Below, one piece after another: positions 1-11,479 of a stretch of DNA of 64,000 nt. The notes beneath the pieces were generated by a model. It searched no databases. It saw only the letters and a list, made by a program, of their open reading frames with translations, and was not told where the DNA came from. Within the stretch, counting starts at the first letter, position 1. Each line of letters begins with the position of its first letter. The translations under genes and the position numbers were made by a program. Origin of the DNA: Serripes groenlandicus (lineage: Eukaryota; Mollusca; Bivalvia; Cardiida; Cardiidae); NCBI GenBank assembly GCA_031761405.1, contig JASEVX010000010.1, positions 8,440,486 through 8,504,485 of the forward strand. The letters run 5' to 3'.

Positions 1-1535
1 AATGTTTAAAATGGCGTAAAGCGCCAATAAAACAAAACAACAATAAAACACGCAACAATACCTTGTACGTAATTGTGTCTATCGGATTTACCTATACCTT
101 TGTTTTTAACCAAGATTCCAGACACTAAAGGGCTCAAAACAACGGGTGATGGGAAGGGTTTTCAGTACCTGGCTGGACATTGAGTGGTTAAGACAAAATA
201 ATCCAAAGACGTTAGACCTCTACCACGATAAATTGCACATACTTTTCTAAAAGAGTTATTTCCCTTGGTAGTTGCAGTTTTTAACGGTATGGGTCCAATT
301 TGACATGTGATCTTTCACCAAACAATGGGCAGTAGTAATCAGCAAAAGCAAACCGAAAACTTGAAGTGTACTTTGCCCATAGTGTTTGCAACGTTGTGAG
401 AAAATGGTAAATTGCTAATTTCGAGTAAGTAATCCTTTTCAAACAATTTTTTAAAAAGTCGCCCACTGCAAGGGTTTGGTTGTAAATATCGTCTGTACCA
501 GGCACATTGTTAAAATGAAGATGAGTCTAAGGCTTTTCGCAAATTTTACAAGAATGATTCACATTTGTTTTCTCATGGCATGATGTGCATACTATTTTGT
601 GGCCATATTTTAATCGCCTTCCATAAATGTGTCTTTGAAATATTTAACACGTGCAGTGCCTTTTGTTGTGCCTCTTTGTAATGCAAGATATTATTAATCA
701 CTTGTCCGTCACGATATTCGTTTGTTTGTCCCTCTGTTCGTCACGTTTTGCATTAATGGGTCATAACTTTATTTCTGTCTGGCAAATTTACTTCAAGGTT
801 GCAACTCTTATACCGTGTGATCAGGGTAAATGAACAATATATGGAACTTGGCTGAAGTATGCTTATTTTTTATCTCCCGTTTTCATTAGGTTTGTATGTC
901 AATTATTTTATTTATTGTACAATTTTCGCGACACATGCGTAACAGTCTTGTTTATGGAGAGGTCATCGACCAATACTATGACTGAAATATTTACAGTGAA
1001 CAATTTCTATGAGGGTAACTATTTTTTGGCAGACGAATGGTGCTGATAAAATAAGCATCTATTCTGATATCGTACTGACGACCATGTTTCCAGAAAATTT
1101 AAACTTTCAAGATAATAAAAGTAATCCTTTCCCACAAACAGAAACATTTTGACCATCTGCATCATCTTTTTGTCGCATTACCTTCATGTATCAGACGATA
1201 TTCATGACAACTTCTCTTTGTGTTGCAATGCTTTAAATCTATTCAATAAATATCCTTTAATTTATAGAGATGGTTTTCAAAATTGTCTGCTGACAATGTG
1301 TTGTATATGGGCTACGTTTCTTTGCAGGTCATGTCATCGCCGAGGGTGCTTTCTAGGCTTTGGTGCATGATTATAGAGTTATGAGGAATGACCACGGATG
1401 GATACAGTGGCCAGAGCTGCACCTCAAACTCCCATTCACTAAAACAATGCTTGATATTGCAAGGTCAGTTTAGTGTCTGTTTTATGGGGTCTATGTTAAT
1501 GTTTTTATGACGATCGAGTACTTGGCAATGAAATG
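1..1535. other. No recognised gene or repeat
   Basis: AT-rich sequence with only short chance reading frames (up to 74 codons), none resembling a known protein. I see no tandem repeat, inverted-repeat element or RNA-gene signature here. Confidence 0.5.
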
Positions 1536-1795
1536 GACCGTTCCACGAGAAAATCAACATTGTTAACTCTGCGTAATGTATCGAACAAGATCAGTCTGCG
1601 CAGTTCGCGCAGGCTAATCCGGGCCGACACATTCCGTCTCAGGGGAAAAAAGGTAAAGAGTAATGGTTCCTGAAGCAGAAAATCCACAGGAAGCGATAAG
1701 TGTCTGTACTGGTTAGCCTGCGCGGCATGATAAGGCTGATCCGGGTCGATACTTTACGCAGAGTCAACACTGTTGGTTGTCTCGTGGAACGGCTC
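1536..1795. mobile_element. Family D foldback MITE
   Basis: First of eight family D copies. The ends are inverted repeats: the left begins GACCGTTCCACGAGAAAA and the right ends with a CTCGTGGAACGGCTC type sequence. The interior has two GC-rich arms around AGCCTGCGCGGCATG and GCAGTTCGCGCAGGCTAATC, separated by a segment reading AGGAAGCGATAAGTGTCTG. It has no coding capacity. The family is defined by recurrence here at about 260 bp; the transposon superfamily is not clear from the ends. Confidence 0.85.
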
Positions 1796-1978
1796 AAATG
1801 TGCCTAGCGCAAAAGTACCCCATCACCATCGCCTGAAAGAGGACGCTAATGTTATTGTATGGGTACACAAGGAAAACCAACGACGGTGTATTTCTGACAA
1901 GTGTAGATAAAGATCGTCCTTCGCATCCCTGCTTTATTTTCCAAATGTACATGTTTGAAGAATCCCTTCTAGGGAACA

Positions 1979-2207
1979 TTAACCCTTTCCCTCATATATA
2001 CGCTTTCTGACGCCTCTGCAGCAGACGGCATTTTGAAAACATAGTGACAAAAGAAAAAATTGCACAAAACGTGCAATTTCTCCTTTTGACACAATGTTTT
2101 CCATTTTAAGTCCTATGTTATCCATTCAATTATTGATATCTTCCAGTTTTTGACAAAATATGTTCAGAGTCATCTGCTGCAGAATTGTCGTATGAGGGAA
2201 AGGGTTA
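1979..2207. mobile_element. Family A TTAA-flanked MITE (full length)
   Basis: A 229-bp element starting TTAACCCTTTCCCTCATA and ending TATGAGGGAAAGGGTTAA. These are inverted ends bounded by TTAA, as in piggyBac-type elements (TTAA target, CCC/GGG termini). Subterminal inverted motifs are CTCTGCAGCAGACGGC and CATCTGCTGCAGAATTG. The centre is the palindrome AAATTGCACAAAACGTGCAA, able to form a hairpin. It is non-coding; no transposase source is visible in the window. Confidence 0.88.
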
Positions 2208-2632
2208 AGGAACGTATTTCCGAACAGTGCAGATTCCGTTCAAGCTCTGTGGGTGCACACATCAGTCTGTATCTAAATTGATCGCAAAGGTGATTATGTT
2301 GGTTTTCTGGGATTTTGACACACCACGTAATACACTATTCGGACCGCTTTACTCATAAACAAAGGTAAATACTGTACCCTTCGGCCTCGGGGCTAGATTC
2401 ACGGTCGTGCATACCAAAGGGTTTTTTTTATAAATAAATAAAGTTGCTTTATTCCTTGGTGCACAGGGTAGCGGGGATAGCATTTCGATTGATACAGCAA
2501 TTTCAGAATGAATAATATCGGTAGAACTGATAATTATCCCAGGAAGAGGCGTTGTATAACTAAATTATTGTTGTAAATAATCTTTCAAACAAGCAAAACA
2601 TTTCTCAAAAACTAAGCACCATGACTGCATAC

Positions 2633-2882
2633 CGAGGGCTTGGCGTGAAACGGTTGTAACTAAAAACCTATTTTGAAAACCTTGGTTTAGGGGCAATTTT
2701 GACACTTTTTGTAAACAATGCAAATGTAGGTGCCAATGCTCAGAACGAGCAATGGCACCTAAATTTCCATTGTTTACCAAAACAAAACGATTTAAAGTTT
2801 ATAAAGACTTTATGGCGAGGTGATTAACCTTGGTAAAAAAAAATACTAATTTTAGTTACAACCGTTTCACGCCAAGCCATCG
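2633..2882. mobile_element. Family C foldback MITE (full length)
   Basis: The ends are inverted repeats: left CGAGGGCTTGGCGTGAAACG, right its complement ending GCCAAGCCATCG. The centre carries GGTGCCAATGCTCAGAACG followed by its complement, so the whole 250 bp can fold back. The interior motif GTAAACAATGCAAAT is mirrored by CCATTGTTTACC. It is non-coding. Superfamily uncertain. Confidence 0.85.
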
Positions 2883-3511
2883 ATACTGTACATTGTAAAA
2901 AACCACTGTGGTGTTAGTCCTTTACTCGCTTAATATATATTAAGGACTCTTCCATCTTCCAATGTTAATATTCCTTTAGATGATGTATTGATTTTAGATA
3001 GAGCAGTGTTGCATTAACTTTACTGACAGGCAGTTTGTTACGATAATATAGCATTGATTTCATTTTGACATTGATCGAACTGATATAAGTAAAGAAAATG
3101 TTTCCCTTTTGTTTTGGCAGCCATTTATCTATTTCGTTAACTCTTTAAATGCTTAACTTTTAAAATAGACATGTTCAGCATTGCATTTGGACGAGTTCAA
3201 AGCCAGCAGTACAGTCAAACGGCGTGGGTGCGCTGGGTGGCCTGAATCTTTTCTTCTGACACAAGATTCAAAAATCATTATCATCAGTCAAAGGTTAATA
3301 TCAGGCATATATCAAGTATATTTATCTTTGGCTTTAGACTCAGAATGGTGTCTCCAGTGGCTCATCGTAAAGCCATCGGTTTTGGCAATCGCATGGATGC
3401 TAAAAGAGCCAAGAATCTTGGTGTTTTAAACGTTCCTGTTGCGGAAGGACAGCCTTAAAGACTGTCAAAACGGCAGTGGGCAAATATGTGGTATATATAT
3501 TTGTATATTTC

Positions 3512-3741
3512 TTAACCCTTACCCTGATACGACAATTCTGCAGCAGACGACTTTGAACGTATTTTGTCAAAACATAGAACATCTCTATAATTAAATGGAT
3601 AACCTATGACTAAAAGTGGAAAACATTGTGGCAAAAGGAGAAATTGCACGTTTTGTGCAATTTCTTCTTTTGTCACTATGTTTTCAAAAAGCCGTCTGCT
3701 GTAGAGGCGTCAGAAAGCGTCTATATGAGGGAAAGGGTTAA
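3512..3741. mobile_element. Family A MITE
   Basis: Starts TTAACCCTTACCCTGATACG and ends GAGGGAAAGGGTTAA. It lies in the opposite orientation to the 1979 copy, since the ACAATTCTGCAGCAGACG end comes first. The central hairpin is AATTGCACGTTTTGTGCAATT, whose loop is complemented relative to other copies. Confidence 0.87.
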
Positions 3742-3801
3742 ACAAATGAAAGGCGATCTGTACAATGAGTTTATAGCGGAAGAGGTGTTATCAGCGAAAC
3801 T

Positions 3802-4021
3802 TTAACCCTTTCCCACATACAGCAAATCTGCAGCAGACGACTTTGAAAATATCTACTCAAAATATGGAAAATCTCTGTAAGTGTAGGTATTGTTACTGAA
3901 CAAAGTTGAAAACATTGTGGCAAAAGGAGAAATTGCTCATTATGAGCAATTTCTCCTTTTATCACGATGTTTTCAAAAGTCGTCTGCTACAAATGCGTCA
4001 AAATATACGGAAAAAGGTTAA
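3802..4021. mobile_element. Family A MITE, divergent
   Basis: Left end TTAACCCTTTCCCACATAC, right end ACGGAAAAAGGTTAA. The centre GAAATTGCTCATTATGAGCA pairs with itself. Its right TTAA (4018-4021) is also the left TTAA of the next element, so the two abut exactly. Confidence 0.83.
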
Positions 4022-4231
4022 CTCTTTCACTGCCGAATTTTCACAAAGTCGACTCTCCCATGTTGAAAATTGGACGACTCCATTTTTTGTCCAAATGGAA
4101 ATTTAGAAAACGTTAATGTGTAAGTGGTAAACAATGCAGATTTCAGGAGTGACAGTTCGTTACGAGTTGTCACTCCTGAATCTGCATTGTTTGGAAAATC
4201 CATTAATTGCCTATGGCAGCGAAAGGATTAA
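4018..4231. mobile_element. Family B TTAA-flanked MITE
   Basis: Starts TTAACTCTTTCACTGCCGAA and ends GGCAGCGAAAGGATTAA. The interior holds AAACAATGCAGATTTCAGGA mirrored around a central GTTCGTTACGAGTTG hairpin. Like family A it uses TTAA at both ends, suggesting a piggyBac-type origin. It is non-coding. Confidence 0.83.
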
Positions 4232-5268
4232 AATGATGTTCGTGTTCTCTAAGTCAATTTAAGAAGGGTTTCAGACGTCATAAAAGTACGTTCACTTCCG
4301 GAATTGTCTGCGATTTCGGAATTGCGATAATGCCTGGAAATTCAAGAATCACAGATAGAGAACGAGTCTAGAAACGCGCATCACGTGACAACATTTGAGT
4401 TTAAATAAAGACAGTTACACTCTGTATGTCTATTGGTTTTTTTTGGGTTTTTTTTTATCGAGGACAGTACGAACATTGATGGATTAAAAACAATAACGTT
4501 TATTAAACAACGGTTCGAAGGGAAATTGAAATAATGATAGACACGTGATGATATAATCAATATATTTTATTCAATATTTGTTTGGGCAATTTGATTGATC
4601 AGTTCTCTTGAAATTTGAAACAAATTTAAAATACAATTTAATGATTCCAGTTTTTCAAACACCTTCCAGCGGATGTTGATACCGATGCCTGGTCCCCGAC
4701 TTAGGATCAACGCAAAATTGAGATGACTGGTTCCCGACATGTTCATACAGGAAAAAATGACATTGTATGACTTTGAATACGATTCTATGATCCAACAATC
4801 TACATGCGATGCATCTGTACAAACGACAATAACAATAGCAATGGCAATGACAATTACGATGACAAGTATTTACTGAAAGTAATTAGGCAACCGGCCCATA
4901 GAACAAAGCATTATATTTAACAAATAGTATAGAATGATGTACTTATCATTGTATCATTAACATATACATCAGGATTGTCGTTTTGAAGCAATGTATAAAA
5001 GTCATCAATGTTGGTGTTCCCTGCATACCAATCAAATTAAAATACAGTTCTTAATTGATCAAACTTTTGGCAGTGAAATAACGCATGCAATTCATATTCA
5101 ACAATGTTTTTCCTTAATTACATACCATATAACTGAACATATATTATATTGTTTATTCTCGAGTAAATTATATTTCATTATTTAATTCTACACACAGGTC
5201 ACGCAGAGTTAAAGTTGTACTAGGCTCGCCGTGTTCGTAATGATGTATTCAACCTGCAGGTGACAAAT
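4232..5268. other. No recognised feature
   Basis: Unique-looking AT-rich DNA with a T-rich run near 4438-4457. The short reading frames carry no recognisable motif. Confidence 0.45.
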
Positions 5269-5531
5269 GAGCCTTACCGTGAGAAAACCAACATCTTTGT
5301 GGACTCTGTGCGATGTATCGACCCAGATCAGCCTGCGCAGTCCACGCAGGTTAATCCGGGCCGACACATTCCTTCTAAGGGGGGTAGAGGTATAGAGTAA
5401 TGATTCCTGAAACAGAAAATCCACAGGAGGCGAACAGTCTGTGTCATTGTTAGCCTGCGCGGCAGGCTTTGGCTGATCAGGTCGATACTTTACGCACAGT
5501 CCACAATGTTGGTTTTCTCGTTATTCGGCTC
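5269..5531. mobile_element. Family D foldback MITE
   Basis: GAGCCTTACCGTGAGAAAACC at the left pairs with the right end GGTTTTCTCGTTATTCGGCTC. The central arms GATCAGCCTGCGCAGTCC and GTTAGCCTGCGCGGCAGG are retained, as is the AGGAGGCGAACAGTCTG spacer. Confidence 0.83.
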
Positions 5532-5729
5532 AAATGGCGGTTTAACCTGGAAATTTGGACAGGGCTGAAAAAAATTCTGTATTGTCCCCGTCTTGTTCGC
5601 ATTAACTGGAGCATTCCAAACACAATATCGCCTTCTTTCGACATAGATAGACAAACATATACAAAGCAACCGTTGTATTATTCTTATAAAATCATATATT
5701 TATTCTATGTTTTTCTGTTTTTAAGTTTT

Positions 5730-6013
5730 TGACTGTTAGCGCATCAATTGAATTGAAACTCTTATGCAAAGGTCTCATGTATTGTTTATATATCATACTG
5801 GAAACATGGCTAATGCTCAAGGACATCTCGATTTTATGAAGAGAAAGCGCGGCGGAATGATTTGTGTATCCTTTTCCGACAAACAAACCGCTAATAAATA
5901 AATGCTTTTAATTCTAAGAAACAAGGAACACACTGTTTGCGCATTAATTGAATTAAAACATTAAGGAAATTGTATCAGTTATTAATAATCATATCATACT
6001 GGAAACATGGCTA
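5730..6013 (+). repeat. Diverged duplicated segment upstream of the MULE relic
   Basis: The stretch 5748-5845 resembles 5940-6060: both contain GCGCAT(C/T)AATTGAATT, then ATATCATACTGGAAACATGG, then CTAATGC and an AAGCGCGGCGG run that begins the FLYWCH-like reading frame. The element start therefore appears twice in tandem, and only the second copy runs into a long open frame. Confidence 0.6.
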
Positions 6014-6529
6014 ATGCGAAAGTACATCTCGAAGAAAAAGCGCGGCGGTATGAATCTGATTCTTGATGACCATACATTTAAGCCAGTACACCATGGATCT
6101 GGAAGAAGGTACCATCGACAAACGCATACAAACATAACGAAGATTTTACTTCTTGACCCAGTCAACACAGTTGAAGATATGTGGCTCGCAGCTCTCATCG
6201 ACATTGCGACCCTAGTCCTTCAAGCAACCATTGAAACGTTCACAGACTATGTAACAGAGTACTGGGTTGAGGGTGACAAACAGATATGGAATTACTTCAA
6301 CACTCAAGGTCCAAGGACGACGAACAATCTAGAAGTCTGGCATGGTATGTTAAAGAGATTGTATGTTCATTATTTTCATCCGAACATCTTTTCCATCTTA
6401 AGAACCATCCAGGAAGTTGAAGCCCTCTTAAGCATTAAGGTAGTTCAATATGTCACCGGGGGAACAAGGCCGACCAAGAGAAGACATACAGGAATTTCGA
6501 CTAGCATCCCTGAAGGAATATCAGTATGA
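6014..6529 (+). pseudogene. FLYWCH / MULE-type transposase remnant
   Basis: A 171-codon open frame. Residues about 8-31 (KKRGGMNLILDDHTF then GSGRRYH) resemble the start of a FLYWCH zinc finger, but the expected following cysteine and histidine ligands are absent. From residue about 90, WNYFNTQGPRTTNNLEVWH and then HPNIFSILRTIQEVEA match the C-terminal region of MULE (Mutator-like) transposases that carry a FLYWCH domain in invertebrates, where a RTNN-LE-WH block is followed by an HPN block. The catalytic DDE core normally lies between these parts and is missing. The frame is therefore best read as an internally deleted transposon copy. A domesticated short protein is possible but no promoter, splice sites or conservation can be shown. 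The family assignment is from memory of the motif. Confidence 0.72.
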
Positions 6530-7479
6530 AGGGACCATTAGTGTAATTGAGTATGTTGACAGAGCTTTATATGTTCTCCATATATAAAGGACTTTTACTT
6601 ACACCTTAAAACCCTGTGCATATATTAAAGAACTTCGTAAAAGGTGTAAACCGAGATCAGCTTGCTATCTCATATTTGTTTTCATTGTTTGTTCCATTAT
6701 CTTTCGTACGCACCGAAAATAGTATAAAAAGGATTGATTCAAAAATGTATTTACATGTCTGAACAATTTGAGTTCAACTGAATAGGGTATTTCTTTTTAA
6801 TTAAACCATGTATACTATACTATTAAACGTCCAAATACTCAATTCTAAATTTGAATACAATATTAGTTTGAAAATTTAGTTATCCCTATATTATAGAAAA
6901 GAGGACAAAACAGCAAAATGGAATGGAATATTAATACTGTAACAAATATGCTTTACTTTTGTTAGTTATTTCTGATGAAAAACACAACGAAAAGTAGAGA
7001 TAATTCGTTACAAACTTTTTAATAAATAAAACGAAAATATCTTGATAGTGGACTTTTAAACGAACCAAACTGTATTGATATCTTCGCCCCGGGCAGGGAG
7101 TAGCGGGCATATTACCTGCATTTCCCCCCGATTGACCTACATTGATTTTTATCCCCCCCAAAAAAATCAAAATGTGGGACAATCGGGAATAAAGCCAATC
7201 GATGTATAGCCTTCAAAATCATTATCTCAGATTGACATTTACGTAAGCCAATCAAAGTGTCGCCTACACAAGGTATCAACAAGGGTTTAGCAGTAATTCG
7301 GTTAAATCACGACGTTTATTGCTTTATCTGAAATAATGTGTGCAAGTCAGCTTATCGGCGTAGTAATCCCGATGATATTTCCATAATCATGCAACCTAAA
7401 CCGATACCGATTACTGACTGCGGACAACTAGTTTAAGAGGTTGTTTAAAAATTAACAGAGGAATCAAATGGACAAAGAA
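6530..7479. other. No recognised feature
   Basis: AT-rich and without coding signal. A short C-run (CCCCCCGATTG, then CCCCCCCAAAAAAATC) lies near 7125-7166. TTTACGTAAGCCAATCAAA near 7240 recurs inverted near 26868, so part of this belongs to a dispersed repeat. Confidence 0.4.
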
Positions 7480-7645
7480 GACAGAGGTCCAGAGGTAGAG
7501 CGTCGGCCTCTCATACAAAGGGTCCAGGGTTCGAGTTCCGTGATGAGCGGGTTCTGATTTCGGGATTTTTCCACACAAACGGCCTGAGTACAGGTTTAGT
7601 CTCCAGGAAGCAGACATCGAGCGTGATTAATATAAGCTGAAAGTT
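7480..7645 (+). mobile_element. tRNA-derived SINE (type 1)
   Basis: The head resembles a tRNA. An A-box-like AGAGGTAGAGCG is followed by a B box, GGGTTCGAGTTCC. The body reads GATGAGCGGGTTCTGATTTC, then TTTTTCCACACAAACGGC, and it ends ATCGAGCGTGATTAATATAA. The same body occurs inverted at 30611-30775 and, degraded, at about 59140-59300. This is an internal pol III promoter type element, not a functional tRNA. Confidence 0.82.
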
Positions 7646-7998
7646 AGTTTCGAAATCGATGTTAAATAAATAAGTTTAAATTAAATGGACAAATTAAATG
7701 GGAGCTCTTATTAAATTCATAGTAAACCTAACTTACAATTATTTGATACTCTTTCGATCAATAGTTAAATTGATATGTTTCCTTCTACAGACCAGGCGGG
7801 CACGATCATGGATAATTAAAATTAAAAGATCCTCATTAATGTCTCCAATCGTCGCTGGTGGCCTTGTAAGATTTGACTTGTGCTATTACATGTCCTACTT
7901 TACCCTACAGGAATTTAAATATATGTTACATTTCCTGCATTTCTGCAAATGAGGTCCATGGACCCTGATTATCATGAAGCCGAGAGGTAATTATATTT

Positions 7999-8244
7999 CG
8001 AGGGCTTGGCGTGAAACGGTTGTAACTAAAAACCTGCTTTGAAAACCCTGGTTTAGGGACAATTTTGACCCATTTGTAAACAATGCAAATTTAGGTGCCA
8101 TTGCTCAGAACGAGCAATGGCACCTAAATTTCCATTGTTTACTAAGAAAAATGATTTAATGCTTATAAAAACTTTATGGTGAGGTGATTAATCTTGGTAA
8201 AAAAATACCAATTTTAGTTACAACCGTTTCACGCCAAGCCCTCG
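7999..8244. mobile_element. Family C foldback MITE (full length)
   Basis: Terminal repeats CGAGGGCTTGGCGTGAAACG and CGTTTCACGCCAAGCCCTCG are perfect over 20 bp. The central stem is GGTGCCATTGCTCAGAACG plus its complement. Confidence 0.9.
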
Positions 8245-8309
8245 ATTTAATGGTTTAGGGTGTTCTACATGTAAAAAATGATGAAAATGTGACCAATGAG
8301 GGTTAAATG

Positions 8310-8359
8310 TGTTTTCAAAGTCGTCTGCTGCAGATTTGTTCTTTTTGGGAAAGGGTTAA
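8310..8359. mobile_element. Family A MITE, right-end fragment
   Basis: Only TTTTCAAAGTCGTCTGCTGC through GGGAAAGGGTTAA remains. Confidence 0.65.
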
Positions 8360-8390
8360 ACATTGTTCAAAGGTGTCTTCTTATGTCCAG

Positions 8391-8538
8391 ACGGAAATTG
8401 TTGCCTTATCCTGTCTTTGTGACTTGGGCTTTGAAGTCAATATTATACAAACTATATCAAACAGACGGAAATTGTTGCCTTATCCTTTCTGTGTGACTAG
8501 AGCTTTGAAGTCAATATTATACAAACTATATCAAACAG
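8391..8538. repeat. 74-bp tandem duplication
   Basis: Two adjacent copies beginning ACGGAAATTGTTGCCTTATC and ending AACTATATCAAACAG, with few differences (for example TGTCTTTGTGACTTG against TTTCTGTGTGACTAG). The left copy follows directly on the family A fragment. Confidence 0.85.
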
Positions 8539-9089
8539 AAAAAGCCAGTCCTTTAACAATCCTGTATTAATTTAATCCTTTTTCACTTTGACGCATCTAC
8601 ATGGACTATTGTTTTAAAATATTGTGGAAAGGATGCTTTGCTCAAAAAGAAAAATGTATTCATTTCCCTAAATTATTTCAATTTTATCTTTAAATATTCT
8701 ATCAAATCACAGTCAGGACTTGGAAAAAGGTTATTCAGCACTTGTTTCTGTTTATAAAGTATGATGAAAAAATATTTATCAAAGCAAGGGTCCAATTCCA
8801 CGAACCTTACCTAGTAATTCTTAGAAAGCATATTTCATCATTTGTGTTTCCCTTATATTGTGTAAAACATGAATGGTGGAATGTATTTAAGCATAGCACT
8901 GAGATAACATGAATAGTTACCTTGCTGACTAACATTTCCATTTAAGGATATGAAAATGTTGGACATTTTTATTAGGGAAACAAAAATGATGAAATAAGCT
9001 TTTTTTTAAAGAAATATTAAGGTATTACTAAGCGCTAATTAAGGTTGGTAATATTGAACCCAGTTGGCATATTCTAATTGCTATATGAA

Positions 9090-9870
9090 GACTTTCTAAA
9101 GGCGTTCGACTCCATAGAAATAAATGGAAAGAGTTCTTTTGATACTTACACTAATCAGGGTCTTTCAAATACTAGTTGAAAGACCCTGCACTAATGTTAA
9201 AGCCCACGTGAAAATTGTTTACAAAACTTGCACTTTAAGTATCAGGTTATATTGGATTGAAACAAGATGACTTGAGCCCACCAATAGGTTTTAACATAAA
9301 CATAAATAAGTTGAGCACATGTCTAAATCGTAAATGATCTAGTTGTATTGTTATCCAAAACATAGTTCATAAGTTTAATGTTTGATGTTTTGCAAATGAT
9401 GTGACTAACTGTACCGAAACTCAAGATTGTAAATTCGCAAAGTCAGTTCATAGACGCTTTTTGTACAAAAGAAAAAACGGGGTAGTTAATCTTAAAAAGC
9501 CAGAAATAATTGGTTTTAGAAATAGGAGGATCATTTTACGACAGTACGAATATGGATATACAGTATTGATTGTAATTGTTACACCAGTGTAACAAAAATA
9601 AGAGTCTTCTTTTAACCTGAAAACTGTCTGGGATTGAAGATGAAAAAAACCACGCCTCCACCAAATCTCGTAATTCGATGTACAAAATAAAAAGGTTACA
9701 AAAACCTTTAGTTAATTACTTTAAAAATGTTGATCAAATGGTAACACCTGATCTAACCTATGGAATAGAGGGTTGGGGTTTTGAGTATTTAAACTATATA
9801 GAGCAGACCAAATACAAGTATTGCAAAGTACTTTTATGTGTCAATTATTAGATTAATAAACATGTATTCG
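9090..9870 (+). pseudogene. Non-LTR retrotransposon (LINE) reverse-transcriptase relic
   Basis: Reverse-transcriptase motifs appear in order but in shifting frames. DFLKAFDSIEINGK at about 9090 corresponds to the first aspartate block, D-x-KAFD. GLKQDDLSP at 9254-9280 matches the G-L-x-Q-G-D-P-L-S-P block. FANDVTNCT at 9389 stands where the FADD active site should be, so the first catalytic aspartate is Asn. VNLKKPEIIGFRN at about 9490 follows, then YGIEGWGFEYLNYIEQT near 9760 from the C-terminal connection region. This is typical of LINEs with a second ORF. Frameshifts, stops and missing spacing show it is dead. The endonuclease domain is not visible. The exact clade cannot be given. Confidence 0.8.
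9157..9188. repeat. Perfect short hairpin inside the LINE relic
   Basis: CAGGGTCTTTCAA, a 6-base loop, then TTGAAAGACCCTG: 13-bp perfect arms. Confidence 0.8.
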
Positions 9871-9901
9871 AGTAGATAGCCTAAACTCAATTACATAATG
9901 C

Positions 9902-10129
9902 TTAACCCTTTCCCTCATATAGACGTTTTTGGACGCCTCTGCAGCAGACGGCTTTTTGAAAACATAATGACAAAAGAAGAAATTGCTCAAAACGAGCAAT
10001 TTCTCCTTTTGCCACAATGTTTTCCACTTTTTGTCATAGGTTATCCATTCAATTATAGAGATTTTCTAATTTTTGACAAACTATGTTCAATGTCGTCTGC
10101 TGCAGAATGTCGTATGAGAGAAAGGGCTA
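9902..10129. mobile_element. Family A MITE
   Basis: Left end TTAACCCTTTCCCTCATATA. The right end has decayed to GAGAGAAAGGGCTAC. The central hairpin is AAATTGCTCAAAACGAGCAA. Confidence 0.86.
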
Positions 10130-10197
10130 CACTAGTCTCAAAGGCGAGTGTGTAACTTCCGCATGGAGAGGCTGGTGTTTGTTATGTCATGTCATGG

Positions 10198-10428
10198 TTA
10201 ACCCTTTCCCTCATACGACAATTTTGCAGCAGACGACTTTGAACATATTTTGTCAAAAATTAGAAAATCTCTATAATTGAACGGATAACCTATGACGAAA
10301 AGTGGAAAGCATTGTGTCAAAAGAAGAAATTGCTCGTTTTGAGCAATTTCTTCTTTTCGTCACTATGTTTTCAGAAAAGCCGTCTGCTGCAGAGGCGCCA
10401 GAAAGTGTCTATATGAGGGGAGGGTTAA
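10198..10428. mobile_element. Family A MITE, opposite orientation
   Basis: TTAACCCTTTCCCTCATACG to GAGGGGAGGGTTAA, 231 bp. The central hairpin is AAATTGCTCGTTTTGAGCAA. It lies 69 bp beyond the previous copy and in inverse orientation, so the pair can fold as a larger inverted repeat. Confidence 0.88.
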
Positions 10429-10532
10429 ATAACATGCTGACATTAGCAGAACAAATTTTTATTTTGTATGGATTTCTGTAATTGGAAATACAGTGGAACC
10501 TGCGAATAACAGGGGCGTAGCTTTGCAATAAT

Positions 10533-10770
10533 CAATGTGTAGGCCGTCTCGTGAGAAAATCAACATCTTGGACTCTGCGTAAAGTATCGACCCGGATCAG
10601 CCTAAGCATGCCACATAGGCCTATCCGGATAGACACTTTTCGCCTCCTGTGGATTTTCTGTTTCAGGAATCACTACTCTATACAACTATCCCCCTAAGAC
10701 TGAATGTGTCGGCCGGATCAGTCTGCGCGGACAGCGCAGGCTGATCTGGTCGATACATTACGCAGATGTC
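10533..10770. mobile_element. Family D element, truncated
   Basis: GCCGTCTCGTGAGAAAATC at the left, then the interior in inverse order (CGCCTCCTGTGGATTTTCTG precedes GACAGCGCAGGCTGATC). The right terminal repeat is missing after TTACGCAGATG. Confidence 0.78.
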
Positions 10771-11184
10771 TATCGCCGCAGATGTAAATTGGGGCATTTT
10801 TAGAAATAATGTGTAGGCACGTGCGTACAGTGCCTAAAGGGAGCTACGCCCCCGAATAAAGACCCTCTTGAAAGGTTTAGTTATGCAGAAAATGGGTAAA
10901 ATGGGTAATTTGGAAACTAATTGGCATTTCAGAGGTGGTCTTTAGCACAGGAGAGGTGGTCTTTAGCACAGGTTCAACTGTAAGAATCAATTTTTTACAG
11001 TTGCGACAAAGATTAAAAGACTGTAAAACATATTTCCAAACGTGGCATGATGGTATCAATACCTTCAATGGTTGTGACTTTTATTTAGACTTCAAATCGT
11101 AACTCAATACTGAGAGATGTTTGAATTTAGATAATTCATCACATTATAAACGTGCCTTAGCGGGCTTCATATGTTCAAGTCACT

Positions 11185-11207
11185 CAATTCAATTCAATTC
11201 AATTCAA
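11185..11207. repeat. (CAATT)n microsatellite
   Basis: Four to five tandem CAATT units. Confidence 0.9.
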
Positions 11208-11276
11208 TATGTCTGTATTGTCGAAAGTGTCATTGCAACAAGAATAAGCTATGAATAGCTTTAGACCCACGTGAAG

Positions 11277-11479
11277 CCTTTCCCTAATACGACAATTCTG
11301 CAGCAGACGACTTTGAACATATTTTGTCAAAAAATAGAAAATATCTATAATTGAATGAATAACATATAACTTAAAGTGGAAAACATTGTGGCAAAAGGAG
11401 AAATTGCTCGTTTTGAGCAATTTCTTCTTTTGTCACTATGTTTTCAAAAACCCGGCTGCTGCAGAGGCGTCAGAAAGCT
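11277..11479. mobile_element. Family A MITE lacking both TTAA ends
   Basis: Begins CCTTTCCCTAATACGACAA and ends at GCGTCAGAAAGCTTG. The hairpin GAAATTGCTCGTTTTGAGCA is intact. The terminal 15-20 bp at the right and the left TTAA are lost. Confidence 0.8.

Noticed and set aside
9401..9592. 63-codon open frame as a gene
   Set aside because: It is the segment after the reverse-transcriptase active site of the dead LINE.
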